Source: Micropruina sp. (GTDB taxonomy: Bacteria; Actinomycetota; Actinomycetes; Propionibacteriales; Propionibacteriaceae). From it: DNA of 64,000 nucleotides. The notes beneath the pieces were generated by a model. It worked only from the letters and a program-made list of their open reading frames with translations. It made no database searches and had not been told where the DNA came from. Made by a program: the position numbers and the translations under genes. This document shows, piece by piece, positions 8,240 through 16,392 of the stretch (position 1 is its first letter; each line of letters starts with the position of its first letter). The stretch lies in contig JADJVZ010000013.1 in NCBI GenBank assembly GCA_016716635.1, positions 124,001 through 188,000 on the forward strand. The letters run 5' to 3'.

Positions 8240-8309
8240 CACCTGACTGGCGTTAGGCGTGTGTGCTGGCGATATTTCGCCAGCAGACACGCGTAGCGCC
8301 AGCAAAGTC
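8240..8309. repeat. Family A nested inverted repeat, copy 1
   Basis: 70 bp built as outer arm 15, spacer 5, inner arm 13, centre 4, inner arm 13, spacer 5, outer arm 15. The inner pair contains GTGCTGGCGA and TCGCCAGCA; centre TATT. Outer arms are imperfect here. It lies between the lysR-like gene and murJ, both on the minus strand. Confidence 0.85.
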
Positions 8310-8359
8310 GGGGGTGTGGTGCGGACGCGCTGGCGCAGCCGGGCTTGGGCTTGAGGCGC

Positions 8360-8396
<37 letters not shown>

Positions 8397-8397
8397 G

Positions 8398-9297
8398 CTA
8401 GGGGTTCTTCGTGGTCTCGTCGCTGATTGCAGCGAGGAAGGCCGCTAGGTGCGGTGAGGGCTGGGCGGCGTGAAGGATGCCGAAGGGCAGAACGGCGTCC
8501 CAGGCCACGGGCACGGTGACGAGCCCCGGGTGCACGTCGGCCCACATGCCCAGCGAGACGAGGAGAGTTCCCCGCCGCTCTGCCTCGTTGAAGGTGGCCA
8601 TGTCATAGAAGGCGTCGCTGTCCACGACCGTCACGTCGGGGTGACTCGACGCGATTCCGTCGCGCAGTGCGTCCAGCTGGGGCGCCACTCCTCGGGGGAC
8701 CATCATCAACGTTTCCCCGCGAAGGTCGGCCCAATCCAGCCGGGCCCGGCCGGCGAGTCGGTGGCGGCGCGGCACGGCCAGCTCGCAGGGAAGGTCCCGC
8801 AGGGGCAGGACCCCCAACTGCTCGCGGTACACGTGGGCGCCGGTAGGCCCCAGGAAGCAGTCGAGCTGGCTGCCCAGGGCGGTGAGCGTGCTCATCAGGC
8901 GGTTGCCCTGGTCGTCGAACGCCACGACCTCCAGCCTGAAGGGGAGGGCGCCGCCGTTCAGCCGCGTCCAAAGATCGATGAGTTCCCGGCAGGGCCGCAG
9001 GAGCGAGGTGCCGACCCGGATGACCTGCTTGCCGGTATCGGCTGCCCGCCGCGCGGCCGCCACGGCCTCGGCGGAGAGCACGACCATGCGACGAGCGTCC
9101 TCGAGAAGCACCGCACCAGCCGGGGTTGGTGTTACCCCGTGGTTGCTACGGACGACCAACCGGACGCCGACGTGGCGTTCCAGAGCGTTGACCTGTTTCA
9201 TCACGGACACCGAGGACACAAAGCCCGCCTGAGCGGCTTTCGCGAAGCTGCCAAGCTCCGCCACCCGGATAAAGGTATCCAGCTTCGGATCGTGCAC
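8398..9297 (-). CDS. LysR-family transcriptional regulator
   Basis: 299 residues. The N-terminal winged helix-turn-helix is clear (LDTFIRVAELGSFAKAAQAGFVSSVSVMKQVNALER), followed by the two-lobed periplasmic-binding-protein-like effector domain to the end. It should bind DNA as a tetramer and respond to a small ligand. GTG 9297 is chosen because GGAGG ends 6 nt before it and LysR proteins usually begin close to the helix-turn-helix; ATG 9312 has no ribosome-binding site and abuts the palindrome. It is divergent from an MFS transporter at 9406, the usual target arrangement, and the perfect palindrome TAACCAGTGGTTA at 9313-9325 between them fits the LysR T-N11-A operator. The effector is unknown. 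Confidence 0.9.
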   Translation of the reverse strand: MHDPKLDTFIRVAELGSFAKAAQAGFVSSVSVMKQVNALERHVGVRLVVRSNHGVTPTPAGAVLLEDARRMVVLSAEAVAAARRAADTGKQVIRVGTSLLRPCRELIDLWTRLNGGALPFRLEVVAFDDQGNRLMSTLTALGSQLDCFLGPTGAHVYREQLGVLPLRDLPCELAVPRRHRLAGRARLDWADLRGETLMMVPRGVAPQLDALRDGIASSHPDVTVVDSDAFYDMATFNEAERRGTLLVSLGMWADVHPGLVTVPVAWDAVLPFGILHAAQPSPHLAAFLAAISDETTKNP

Positions 9298-9312
9298 TGT
9301 CACCCTCCGCAT

Positions 9313-9325
9313 TAACCAGTGGTTA
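9313..9325. promoter_or_regulatory. LysR-type operator palindrome
   Basis: TAACCAGTGGTTA is a perfect 13-bp palindrome (with the flanking T a T-N11-A box) between the divergent regulator and MFS genes, 16 bp upstream of the regulator's start. Confidence 0.6.
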
Positions 9326-9405
9326 CAGCATCCTAGCTCGATGAGGGCTTCAGCCGACCGCCTCCGATCCCAATACTGGAGTCAACCGATCACAAAGGAA
9401 TGCGC

Positions 9406-10599
9406 GTGACTCAGAGCACCACAGGTCAAGGACTCAGCAGCGGGCTCACATGGCTGTTCGCCATCGCTGGCGGAGCCGCGGTGGGCAACCTCTATTGGGC
9501 CCAACCACTGCTCGTGCAGATGGCCACCGATCTCGGCGTCGCACCAGCCACGGCTGGTTTGCTGGTCACGGTGACCCAGATCGGCTACGCGCTCGGGATC
9601 CTCCTGGTGGTGCCGCTGGGTGACGCGCTCCGCCGGGACCGCCTCATTCCGGCCGTCATGGCGTCCAGCGTCGTGGGGCTCCTTGCGGCCGCTTTCGCCC
9701 CCGGCTTCGCGATGCTCGCCCTCGCGCTGGGGCTGGTCGGGTTCTCCAGTGTTGCCGGACAACTCATCATTCCGTTGGCTGGGGATCTGGCCACCGCGGC
9801 CCAGCGTGGACGCGCGGTCGGCACCATCGTCTCGGGAGTGCTCATCGGCGTGCTGATCTCGCGCACCGCGAGCGGCCTGATCGCCAGCGTGTGGGGATGG
9901 CGCGCGGTCTATGGCGTCGCGGTCGTCATCACCTTGACGTTGCTGCTCCTGATCGCGAGGGCCACCCCACGCCTCCCCATCCGGGCGGCCGTGTCTTACC
10001 CGCAGCTCATCGCCTCTGTCTTCACCACCACCGCAAGGATTCCCGCCGCCCGCTGGCTCCTGCTCATCGCCGGTTTCACCTTTGGCGTGTTTAACCTCTT
10101 CTGGACCGCAGCCACGTTCCTGCTGAGTTCAGCACCCTACGGCTACTCCACCGCTCAGATCGGGCTGGTGAGCCTGGTCGGCATCGCGGGAGCTGTCGCC
10201 GCCCAACGGGTGGGCATCCTCGAGGACCGCGGTCACGGCACGGCAGCCATGGGGGTCTTCGGGCTGGTCGCCGTCGTCGGTCTGGCCATTACCTTGGTCG
10301 GGCCCACCTCGATCTGGAGCGTCCTTGTCGGGGCCCTCATCCTCAACGTCGGCATCCAGGGCGCGGGCGTCCTGACCCAGACCAGGCTCCTTTCGCTCAG
10401 CGCGGACGCCCGCAGCCGGCTCAATACCGCCTTGGTGACCAGCAACTTCCTCTTCGGTGCCACCTTCTCGGCCTTGGCGACCTGGCTGTGGGCGCTGGGC
10501 GGTTGGCCGGCGGTCGCGAGCTTCGGGCTGGCGGCGCTAGGGCTCGGCCTCCTCACCTGGACGGCCACCAGAGCTCGTCTGAACGCTGTCCCTAGCTGA
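9406..10599 (+). CDS. MFS transporter (drug/metabolite exporter type)
   Basis: 397 residues with 12 predicted membrane helices of the major facilitator fold. The helix 2-3 loop motif is visible as GDALRRDRLIP, and the first helix carries GNLYWAQPLLVQMA, typical of the YnfM/YgaY-like proton-coupled exporters. GTG 9406 is preferred: AAAGGA ends 6 nt before it, whereas ATG 9400 would overlap the site. The gene lies divergent from a LysR regulator with an operator palindrome between them, so expression is probably induced by the exported compound or a relative of it. The substrate cannot be told from sequence. Confidence 0.88.
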   Translation: MTQSTTGQGLSSGLTWLFAIAGGAAVGNLYWAQPLLVQMATDLGVAPATAGLLVTVTQIGYALGILLVVPLGDALRRDRLIPAVMASSVVGLLAAAFAPGFAMLALALGLVGFSSVAGQLIIPLAGDLATAAQRGRAVGTIVSGVLIGVLISRTASGLIASVWGWRAVYGVAVVITLTLLLLIARATPRLPIRAAVSYPQLIASVFTTTARIPAARWLLLIAGFTFGVFNLFWTAATFLLSSAPYGYSTAQIGLVSLVGIAGAVAAQRVGILEDRGHGTAAMGVFGLVAVVGLAITLVGPTSIWSVLVGALILNVGIQGAGVLTQTRLLSLSADARSRLNTALVTSNFLFGATFSALATWLWALGGWPAVASFGLAALGLGLLTWTATRARLNAVPS

Positions 10600-10696
10600 G
10601 AGCGACTCGGACGACGGGTTCCCGGGACGGAGAGTTGCGGCGGGATGCCCCACTGCGGTCAGCTAACGATGTGGATGAGGCGAGGGAGCAACGTCG

Positions 10697-11932
10697 GTGA
10701 AGGTGACGCTGGTTAGCTACGGCAGCGATGGGGATGTGCGTCCGATGGTGGCGCTCGGCGAGGGGCTGCGCGCAGCCGGGCACGAGGCGGTACTCGTCGG
10801 CGACATCGGGGGCGCCGCGTTGGCGCAGGCGCACGACTTGGAGTTTCATGCGTTCGCTGGCAGCGTCCGCGACGAGATGGAGGGCGGCTTCGGCGGCACC
10901 ATGGACGCGGGCCGTTTCACCCTGCGAGCCATCGTGGAGTTTCGGTTGCCGCACGCCGCCTGGCACACCACCATCGCGAAGGCGGCGCGAGGCTCCGACG
11001 CCGTGCTGTGCCTGCCGCTCGCGACGTATCACGCGGCCTCGGCCGCGGACGAGGTGGGCGCCGTCCCCATCCTGGTGAACCTGCAGCCTATGCTCCCCAC
11101 GCGCGAGTTCGCGCCGTCCGGTCTGGGCGTGGTGGGCGCCCCCCGCGTCGCGAACCACTTGATCGGACGCCTGGTCGACGCCGGCGGCTGGGGCCTCTAC
11201 GGCGGCGGCCTCAACAAGGCCCGACGCACCCTCGGACTCGGACGCCTCCGCAACCCCTACTCCGCCGACCCCTTGCTCGGCGCGTGGTCCCCGACGCTGG
11301 TGCCGCTGCCCTCCGATTGGGACGCCTTCCGCGTCACGGTGACCGGCGATTGGCCGCTGCCCGCCGCTTCCGCCTGGGAACCCGACGCCGACCTGCGGGC
11401 GTTCCTGGAGTCGGGCGAGCCCCCGATTTACGTCGGCTTCGGATCGATGATGGGCGTCGCCGGGTTGCCCGCGATCGTGGACGCCGCCCTCGCCGCCTTC
11501 GCCGGACGCCGGGTGCTGCTGCATGGCGGCTGGGCTGGCGTGGCTGCGCGCGACCTGCCCACCAACGTCCACGCCCTCGGCTTCGCCCCCCACGATTGGC
11601 TGTTCCCGCAGTGTGCGGCGATCGTCCACCATTGCGGCGCTGGGACGACCCACACTGCGGCCCGCTCGGGGACGCCGTCGATCCCCGTGCCGCTGCTGTT
11701 GGATCAGCCGTTCTGGGCCGATCGTCTGCATCGGCTGGGGATCGCGTCCCGTCCATTGAATCGCCGACATCCGAGCGTGGCGGCCTTCGCGGACGCCTTC
11801 GCCGAGGTCGATCGCCCGGAGGTGCGGGCACGCGCGTCCGAGATCGCCGCGCGCATGCGCCGCGAGGACGGGGTCGCCAAGGCGGTAGCCGTGATCGAGC
11901 GGCTCGTGTCCGGACGATCGTCCGACGGCTGA
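10697..11932 (+). CDS. GT1-type glycosyltransferase (UDP-glycosyltransferase)
   Basis: 411 residues in the two-domain GT-B fold. The N-terminal acceptor domain opens with VTLVSYGSDGDVRPMVALGEGLRAAGHEAVL, and the C-terminal nucleotide-sugar domain has PIYVGFGSMMG, then HHCGAGTTHTAARSGTP and PLLLDQPFWADRLHRLG, the GT1 donor-binding motif with its conserved His and Gly residues. Relatives add a hexose to lipids, sterols, macrolides or polyketides in the cytoplasm. A GAGGGAG tract 8 nt upstream supports GTG 10697. The gene stands alone between the MFS exporter and the CDGSH protein, so context gives no acceptor. Confidence 0.88.
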   Translation: MKVTLVSYGSDGDVRPMVALGEGLRAAGHEAVLVGDIGGAALAQAHDLEFHAFAGSVRDEMEGGFGGTMDAGRFTLRAIVEFRLPHAAWHTTIAKAARGSDAVLCLPLATYHAASAADEVGAVPILVNLQPMLPTREFAPSGLGVVGAPRVANHLIGRLVDAGGWGLYGGGLNKARRTLGLGRLRNPYSADPLLGAWSPTLVPLPSDWDAFRVTVTGDWPLPAASAWEPDADLRAFLESGEPPIYVGFGSMMGVAGLPAIVDAALAAFAGRRVLLHGGWAGVAARDLPTNVHALGFAPHDWLFPQCAAIVHHCGAGTTHTAARSGTPSIPVPLLLDQPFWADRLHRLGIASRPLNRRHPSVAAFADAFAEVDRPEVRARASEIAARMRREDGVAKAVAVIERLVSGRSSDG

Positions 11933-11949
11933 TGATCCGCCCGACGGTT

Positions 11950-12076
11950 TCGGCGGACGTCCCCCCTTGTGCGTCCCGAAAAGGCTGAGGTAGGACTGGA
12001 CCTATCCGATCCCCGCCGGGGCTGGCCGAACCCCAGCCAGCGGCTGGGAAACATCGGGACGCCGCAAGCGTCGAGT
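11950..12076 (+). promoter_or_regulatory. Candidate structured 5' leader of the CDGSH gene
   Basis: Four successive short hairpins can be drawn before the ribosome-binding site: GGTAGG-ACTGGA-CCTATC, CCCC-GCC-GGGG, GGCTGG paired with CCAGCC, and GACGC-CGCAA-GCGTC. I do not recognise a known riboswitch class. Confidence 0.25.
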
Positions 12077-12088
12077 AAAGGAGCCCGC

Positions 12089-12781
12089 ATGACCGATCCC
12101 ACGTCCAACGCCCGCGTTGTCGTCTCGAAGAACGGGCCTTACCTGGTGTCAGGGGGCGTCCCGCTGTCGCGGCAAACGATCGTCGCGGACAAGAAGGGCG
12201 AGTCGCAGGACTGGCACGAGAGTGATCCGTTCCCCGCCCAGGAGAAATACGCGCTGTGCCGCTGCGGACACTCCTCCCACAAGCCGTTCTGCGACGGCAC
12301 CCACTCGAAGATCGACTTCAACGGCACCGAAACCGCCTCCCGGGAGCCCTACAAGCAACAAGCCGAGGTCATGGACGGGCCGGTCTTGGGCCTGGCAGAC
12401 GCTGAGGCGTTGTGCGCCTTCGCCCGGTTCTGCGACCCGAATGGCCAGGTGTGGAGCCAGGTGTCGGAGACCGACAACGCGGAGGTCCGCGAGACGTTCA
12501 CCCGCCAGGTTCACAACTGCCCCGCCGGACGTCTGGTCGCCTTCGACGAGGCCACCGACGCCGCCATTGAACCTGCGCTCCCGGTTGCGATCGGGCTCGT
12601 GGCGGACCCGGTCGAAGAGTGCGCCGGTCCACTGTGGCTGACCGGCGGCATCCAGGTGGTGTCGTCCGACGGTTACGAATACGAGGTCCGCAACCGCCAG
12701 ACGCTGTGCCGCTGTGGTGAGTCCAGCAACAAGCCGTTCTGCGACGGCACCCACGCGTCCATCAAGTTCCAGGACCGCTAG
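12089..12781 (+). CDS. Iron-sulfur protein with two CDGSH domains
   Basis: 230 residues. Two complete CDGSH [2Fe-2S] sites are visible: C57, C59, C68 and H72 in CRCGHSSHKPFCDGTH, and C207, C209, C218 and H222 in CRCGESSNKPFCDGTH. Each is the Cys3-His ligand set of mitoNEET-type domains. Between them a segment with CAFARFCDPNGQVW and HNCPAGRLVAFD resembles the divergent Fer4_19 ferredoxin-like domain often placed with CDGSH. There is no membrane helix, so it is cytoplasmic, probably in redox sensing or electron or cluster transfer. AAAGGAG 5 nt upstream of ATG 12089 fixes the start. The long upstream leader may be structured. Confidence 0.9.
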   Translation: MTDPTSNARVVVSKNGPYLVSGGVPLSRQTIVADKKGESQDWHESDPFPAQEKYALCRCGHSSHKPFCDGTHSKIDFNGTETASREPYKQQAEVMDGPVLGLADAEALCAFARFCDPNGQVWSQVSETDNAEVRETFTRQVHNCPAGRLVAFDEATDAAIEPALPVAIGLVADPVEECAGPLWLTGGIQVVSSDGYEYEVRNRQTLCRCGESSNKPFCDGTHASIKFQDR

Positions 12782-12840
12782 CCGCCACGATCGCTGACCC
12801 AGCAGCTACCTGCCGCAGCGGTTGTCCCTTCCCCTTGCCC

Positions 12841-12910
12841 CACTTTGCTGGCGTTAGTGATCCTTGCTGGCGACATATCGCCAGCAAGGACGCACAACGC
12901 CAGCAAAGTG
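12841..12910. repeat. Family A nested inverted repeat, copy 2 (best preserved)
   Basis: The clearest copy: outer arms CACTTTGCTGGCGTT and AACGCCAGCAAAGTG pair perfectly over 15 bp, inner arms TCCTTGCTGGCGA and TCGCCAGCAAGGA over 13 bp, with a CATA centre and two 5-nt spacers. Confidence 0.92.
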
Positions 12911-13006
12911 GGGAAGAGGCGAACAGGTGGGACGACAGTGACGGGATGGCGCCCAGGGGGCAGAGCAGGGGAAGAGATCCAGGGACTGAGGCCGGGCCAC
13001 CCAAGT

Positions 13007-13059
13007 CATGCTGAATTCAGCCCTTGCTTCTCGTGGGCTCAGCTGCGGTATTCAGCATG
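13007..13059. repeat. Interrupted palindrome CATGCTGAAT...ATTCAGCATG
   Basis: Perfect 10-bp arms at 13007-13016 and 13050-13059, with a second near-paired block inside (TCAGCCC against GGGCTCA). A TTTT run follows the right arm. It could be a terminator for the CDGSH transcript or a recombination site. Confidence 0.5.
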
Positions 13060-13403
13060 TTTTGAGTGAGGTTTGGCCAAGGGAACCCGTCGGCGGCGGC
13101 CGAATCGGGGCCGCCCTCGGCTTGTGGCCTCTGGCCTGTGGCTGGTTGGCCGCGAGGACCTGACCAACACAGCCCCGTGAGGCGCCTGCGTGGACGTCAG
13201 CTCCACGGCGGCTACTGAGGGGGCTGTTTCGGTCACCAACTCGGACGTGCCCATGGGGAGGGGTGAACCCTTAGACGGCCTCCCATGACGCCGGGGGTCC
13301 TGGCAGTCAAGGGTGGGCGAAGCCCATCGCGAAGCGACGCCGCCAGGCGCCGTTGACGGCCGGGACCGGCGGCACACCATGAGCAGCGGGGCACCCCTTT
13401 CCC

Positions 13404-13473
13404 CACTTTGCTGGCGTCAGTGATCCTTGCTGGCGATATATCGCCAGCAAGGACGCACAACGCCAGCAAGGTC
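13404..13473. repeat. Family A nested inverted repeat, copy 3
   Basis: Same 15-5-13-4-13-5-15 plan with inner arms TCCTTGCTGGCGA and TCGCCAGCAAGGA and a TATA centre. It shares both 5-nt spacers (AGTGA, CGCAC) with copy 2 half a kilobase away, so the two are recent relatives. Confidence 0.92.
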
Positions 13474-13496
13474 GAAAGAAGGGGCGCTCAGACGCA

Positions 13497-13530
13497 ACTG
13501 GGCGCCCACACCGTGGTGTGGGCGCCCAGT
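13497..13530 (-). terminator. Terminator hairpin of the sugar ABC operon
   Basis: A perfect 15-bp stem (ACTGGGCGCCCACAC and its complement) with a 4-nt loop lies 23 bp past the gguB stop. There is no T-run, as is usual in high-GC actinobacteria. Confidence 0.75.
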
Positions 13531-13552
13531 ATCGGTCGCATGCGAATCGCTG

Positions 13553-14758
13553 CTAGGCGGCCGCCCCGCGCCGCTTCTGGAGCATGTCGAAGGCGACGGC
13601 GGCCAAGAGCACCAGGCCCTTAATCGCCTGCTGCCAGGCGGCGTCCACCGCCATGATCGAGAGGCCCATGTTCAGCACGCCCATGACCAGGGCGCCGATG
13701 ATGGTGCCGACCACACGCCCCACACCACCGGAGACCGCGGCCCCGCCGATGAAGCAAGCCGCGATGGCGTCCAACTCGAAGTTCTGGCCGGCCGCAGCCA
13801 CGGCTGCCCCCGACCTCGACGTCGTCACGATCGACGCGATGGCGGCGAGGAACCCCATGTTGACGTACATCAGGAAGTGCGACCGGCGCACGTCGATGCC
13901 CGACAGGCGAGCTGCCGCGATATTGCCGCCGATGGCGTAGATGTTGCGCCCGAACACCGTGTTGCTCATGACGAACGAGTAGGCCAACACCAGGACCCCG
14001 CAGATCACCAGGACGTACGGCGTTCCGATCGAGCTCAGCGACAAGATCCACCCGACAGCGAGCACGAGCACCGAGATCGCGATCAGTTTGCCGAAGAACA
14101 GGCCCTGGGGCTCGACGCTCAGCCCGTGGGCCAGCAGCCGCTGGCGGGACCGGAACTGAGAGAAGACGAAGCCAACCGTGGCCACGACCCCGATCAGCAG
14201 AGTGAAGATGTCCATCGAGCCCATGAATCCGAACCAGCCCAGCATGCCGCCATTGGCGACCTGAACGAACCCGTTCGGGAATCCGGCGATCGTCTGGCCC
14301 ACGATCACGATGGCCAGACCACGGAAGAGAAGCATGCCGGCCAGCGTCACGATGAAGCCTGGGATGCCCCAGTAGGCGACCCAAAAGCCCTGCCAGGCAC
14401 CGACGAGCAGGCCCGCCACGATGCCCAGCAGACAGGCCACCGGCCAAGGCAGGTTCCAGTTGATCATGGCGATGGCCATGATGCCGCCGAGCAGGGCGAC
14501 GACAGAACCGACCGACAGGTCGATGTGGCCGGCGATGATGATCATCAGCATGCCCAGCGCCAGGATGATGACGTATGCGTTCTGCTGCAGCAAAGACGCC
14601 ACGTTGTCGGCCATGAGCAGCCGGCCACCAGTCATGATCTCGAAGAGAACGACGATGATGGCCAGGGCGAGCATGATGCCGAACTGCTGCATGTCGACCT
14701 TGCGGTGAGCCGCCGGGGCTACGTCCGCGGAGGCGGAAACTTCGGGAGTCGTACTCAT
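13553..14758 (-). CDS. gguB: Multiple-monosaccharide ABC transporter, permease
   Basis: 401 residues with about ten membrane helices and the BPD_transp_2 signature of ribose/xylose-type permeases, including LALGMLMIIIAGHIDLSVGSVVALLG near residue 90-115 and GGNIAAARLSGI in the cytoplasmic coupling region. It would form the channel for the sugar delivered by ChvE. Its ATG overlaps the gguA stop by 4 bp (ATGA), so translation is coupled. A 15-bp stem hairpin follows the stop. Length and neighbours match the GguA-GguB-ChvE subfamily (also called MmsAB). The exact sugar (galactose, arabinose, xylose, glucose) is not decided by the sequence. Confidence 0.92.
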   Translation of the reverse strand: MSTTPEVSASADVAPAAHRKVDMQQFGIMLALAIIVVLFEIMTGGRLLMADNVASLLQQNAYVIILALGMLMIIIAGHIDLSVGSVVALLGGIMAIAMINWNLPWPVACLLGIVAGLLVGAWQGFWVAYWGIPGFIVTLAGMLLFRGLAIVIVGQTIAGFPNGFVQVANGGMLGWFGFMGSMDIFTLLIGVVATVGFVFSQFRSRQRLLAHGLSVEPQGLFFGKLIAISVLVLAVGWILSLSSIGTPYVLVICGVLVLAYSFVMSNTVFGRNIYAIGGNIAAARLSGIDVRRSHFLMYVNMGFLAAIASIVTTSRSGAAVAAAGQNFELDAIAACFIGGAAVSGGVGRVVGTIIGALVMGVLNMGLSIMAVDAAWQQAIKGLVLLAAVAFDMLQKRRGAAA

Positions 14759-16320
14759 TCGACGATCTCCTCCTTCTCTTTCGTCATCAGTTCCATGAGG
14801 GACTCCTGATTGGCGGCGCTGCGGGGCAGGCAGCCGGTGATGCGACCCATGCTGAGGGTGTAGATGCGGTCGCAGATCCCCAGCAGCTCAGGAAGCTCGG
14901 AGGAGATCACGATGACGCCCTTGCCGGAGTCGGCCAGCGCGTTGATGTGGGTGTAGATCTCGTACTTGGCGCCCACGTCGATACCGCGGGTCGGTTCGTC
15001 GAGAATCAGAACGTCCGGATCGGTGAACATCCACTTGGACAAGACGACCTTCTGCTGGTTGCCACCGGAGAGGGTGCCCACCACGACGTCGACGTTCGGC
15101 GCCTTGGTGTTCAGCTTCTTGCGGTACTCCTCGGCGACCTGCGCCTCCTCCTCCTTGTCGATGACGCCCTTGGGGGCGATCTTCTTCAAGGCGGCGGAAA
15201 CGGTGTTGTGCTTGATGTCGTCGATCAAGTTCAGCCCGTAACGCTTGCGATCCTCGGACGCGTAGGCGAGCCCTGCGTCGATCGCCTGCTGGACGGTGTT
15301 GAGTTGGACGTCGCGCCCCTTGATGCGGACCTTGCCGCTGATGTCGCGGCCGTAGGACTTGCCGAACACGCTCATTGCCAGCTCGGTGCGGCCCGCGCCC
15401 ATGAGGCCGGCGATGCCGACGATCTCACCCGCCCGGACGTTGATCGAGGCGTGGTCAACAACCCGCCGAGCGGTGTCGACGGGATGGTGGACGGTCCAGT
15501 CCTCGACCTCCATGAGCAGATCGCCGCCCGTCTGCGACTCGTGCTCGGGGAATCGGTTGTCGAGCGGGCGTCCGACCATCTGGCGGATGATCATGGCCTC
15601 GGTCACCGGCTCGACGCCGTGCATGTCGAGGCTGCCGACCGTTTGTCCGTCGCGGATCACCGTGATGGTGTCGGCGATGGCGCGGATCTCGCCCAGCTTG
15701 TGGCTGATGATGACGCAGGCGATGCCCTCGTCACGAAGGCCGCGCACCAGATCGAGCAGGTGCTCGGAGTCATCGTCGTTCAGAGCCGCCGTCGGCTCGT
15801 CGAGCACCAGCAGTTTCACGTCCTTGCTCAGCGCCTTGGCGATCTCGACCAACTGCTGCTTGCCGACGCCGATTGTTTGCACCTTGGTGTCCGGATGCTC
15901 GTCCAGCCCCACGCGGGTCAACAACTTCGATGCCTGCGAGTTGGTCTGAGCCCAGTCGATGAAGCCGTGCCGAAGCCGCTCGTTGCCGAGAAAGATGTTC
16001 TCGGCAATCGACAGGTGCGGGCTCAGGGCGAGCTCCTGCTGGATGACCACGACGCCGTCGTGCTCAGAGTCCTTGATGTTGCGGTACTTGCACTCCTGCC
16101 CGTTGAAGACGATCTGCCCCTCGTACGTGCCGTAGGGGTAGACGCCGGACAAGACCTTCATCAACGTCGACTTGCCCGCCCCGTTCTCCCCGCAGATCGC
16201 GTGGATCTCGCCGGGCCGAACCTTGAACGTCACGTCGGATAGTGCCTTCACACCCGGGAACGACTTGGAGATGTCCCGCATCTCAAGCACGAACTCGGGC
16301 CGTGCTGCCTGCACACTCAT
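14755..16320 (-). CDS. gguA: Multiple-monosaccharide ABC transporter, ATP-binding protein
   Basis: 521 residues with two ABC ATPase domains in tandem, as in RbsA/XylG/MglA. The first has an intact Walker A (GENGAGKST), the second a degenerate one (GLMGAGRTE) but a clear signature LSGGNQQKVVLSKW. One cassette therefore hydrolyses ATP and the other is mainly regulatory, the normal state in this family. AGGAGG 6 nt upstream supports ATG 16320. It follows chvE after 72 bp that contain a strong hairpin and overlaps gguB by 4 bp. It energises uptake of the sugar bound by ChvE. Confidence 0.93.
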   Translation of the reverse strand: MSVQAARPEFVLEMRDISKSFPGVKALSDVTFKVRPGEIHAICGENGAGKSTLMKVLSGVYPYGTYEGQIVFNGQECKYRNIKDSEHDGVVVIQQELALSPHLSIAENIFLGNERLRHGFIDWAQTNSQASKLLTRVGLDEHPDTKVQTIGVGKQQLVEIAKALSKDVKLLVLDEPTAALNDDDSEHLLDLVRGLRDEGIACVIISHKLGEIRAIADTITVIRDGQTVGSLDMHGVEPVTEAMIIRQMVGRPLDNRFPEHESQTGGDLLMEVEDWTVHHPVDTARRVVDHASINVRAGEIVGIAGLMGAGRTELAMSVFGKSYGRDISGKVRIKGRDVQLNTVQQAIDAGLAYASEDRKRYGLNLIDDIKHNTVSAALKKIAPKGVIDKEEEAQVAEEYRKKLNTKAPNVDVVVGTLSGGNQQKVVLSKWMFTDPDVLILDEPTRGIDVGAKYEIYTHINALADSGKGVIVISSELPELLGICDRIYTLSMGRITGCLPRSAANQESLMELMTKEKEEIVE

Positions 16321-16353
16321 GTGCCCTCCTGGAGGTTTGCTGTCAGGACGAAG

Positions 16354-16383
16354 CGTGGGGCGGCCCAGTCGGGCCGCCCCACG
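16354..16383 (-). terminator. Intercistronic hairpin between chvE and gguA
   Basis: Thirteen-base-pair perfect stem (CGTGGGGCGGCCC with its complement) and a 4-nt loop, immediately after the chvE stop. It probably stops some transcripts or protects the chvE mRNA 3' end, giving excess binding protein. Confidence 0.7.
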
Positions 16384-16392
16384 CCGTGGTCA

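Larger units (their letters stand above)
12782..13552. other. 771-bp intergenic region between convergent genes, repeat-rich
   Basis: Two family A elements (12841-12910 and 13404-13473), a long-armed inverted repeat at 13007-13059 and the sugar-operon terminator at 13497-13530 lie here. The intervening 13085-13400 has short open frames on both strands, none with a start site, coding signature or recognisable product. Confidence 0.6.

Noticed and set aside
8159..8309. CRISPR array
   Set aside because: The repeats are contiguous 20-bp units without unique spacers, and no cas gene is present.
13039..13400. Possible gene between the two family A copies
   Set aside because: Frames on either strand lack ribosome-binding sites and recognisable products; the 113-codon minus frame is Arg/Pro/Ser-rich noise.
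13427..14809. 460-codon plus-strand frame
   Set aside because: It is antisense to gguB; composition is His/Asp/Gln-rich as typical of shadow frames in high-GC genes.
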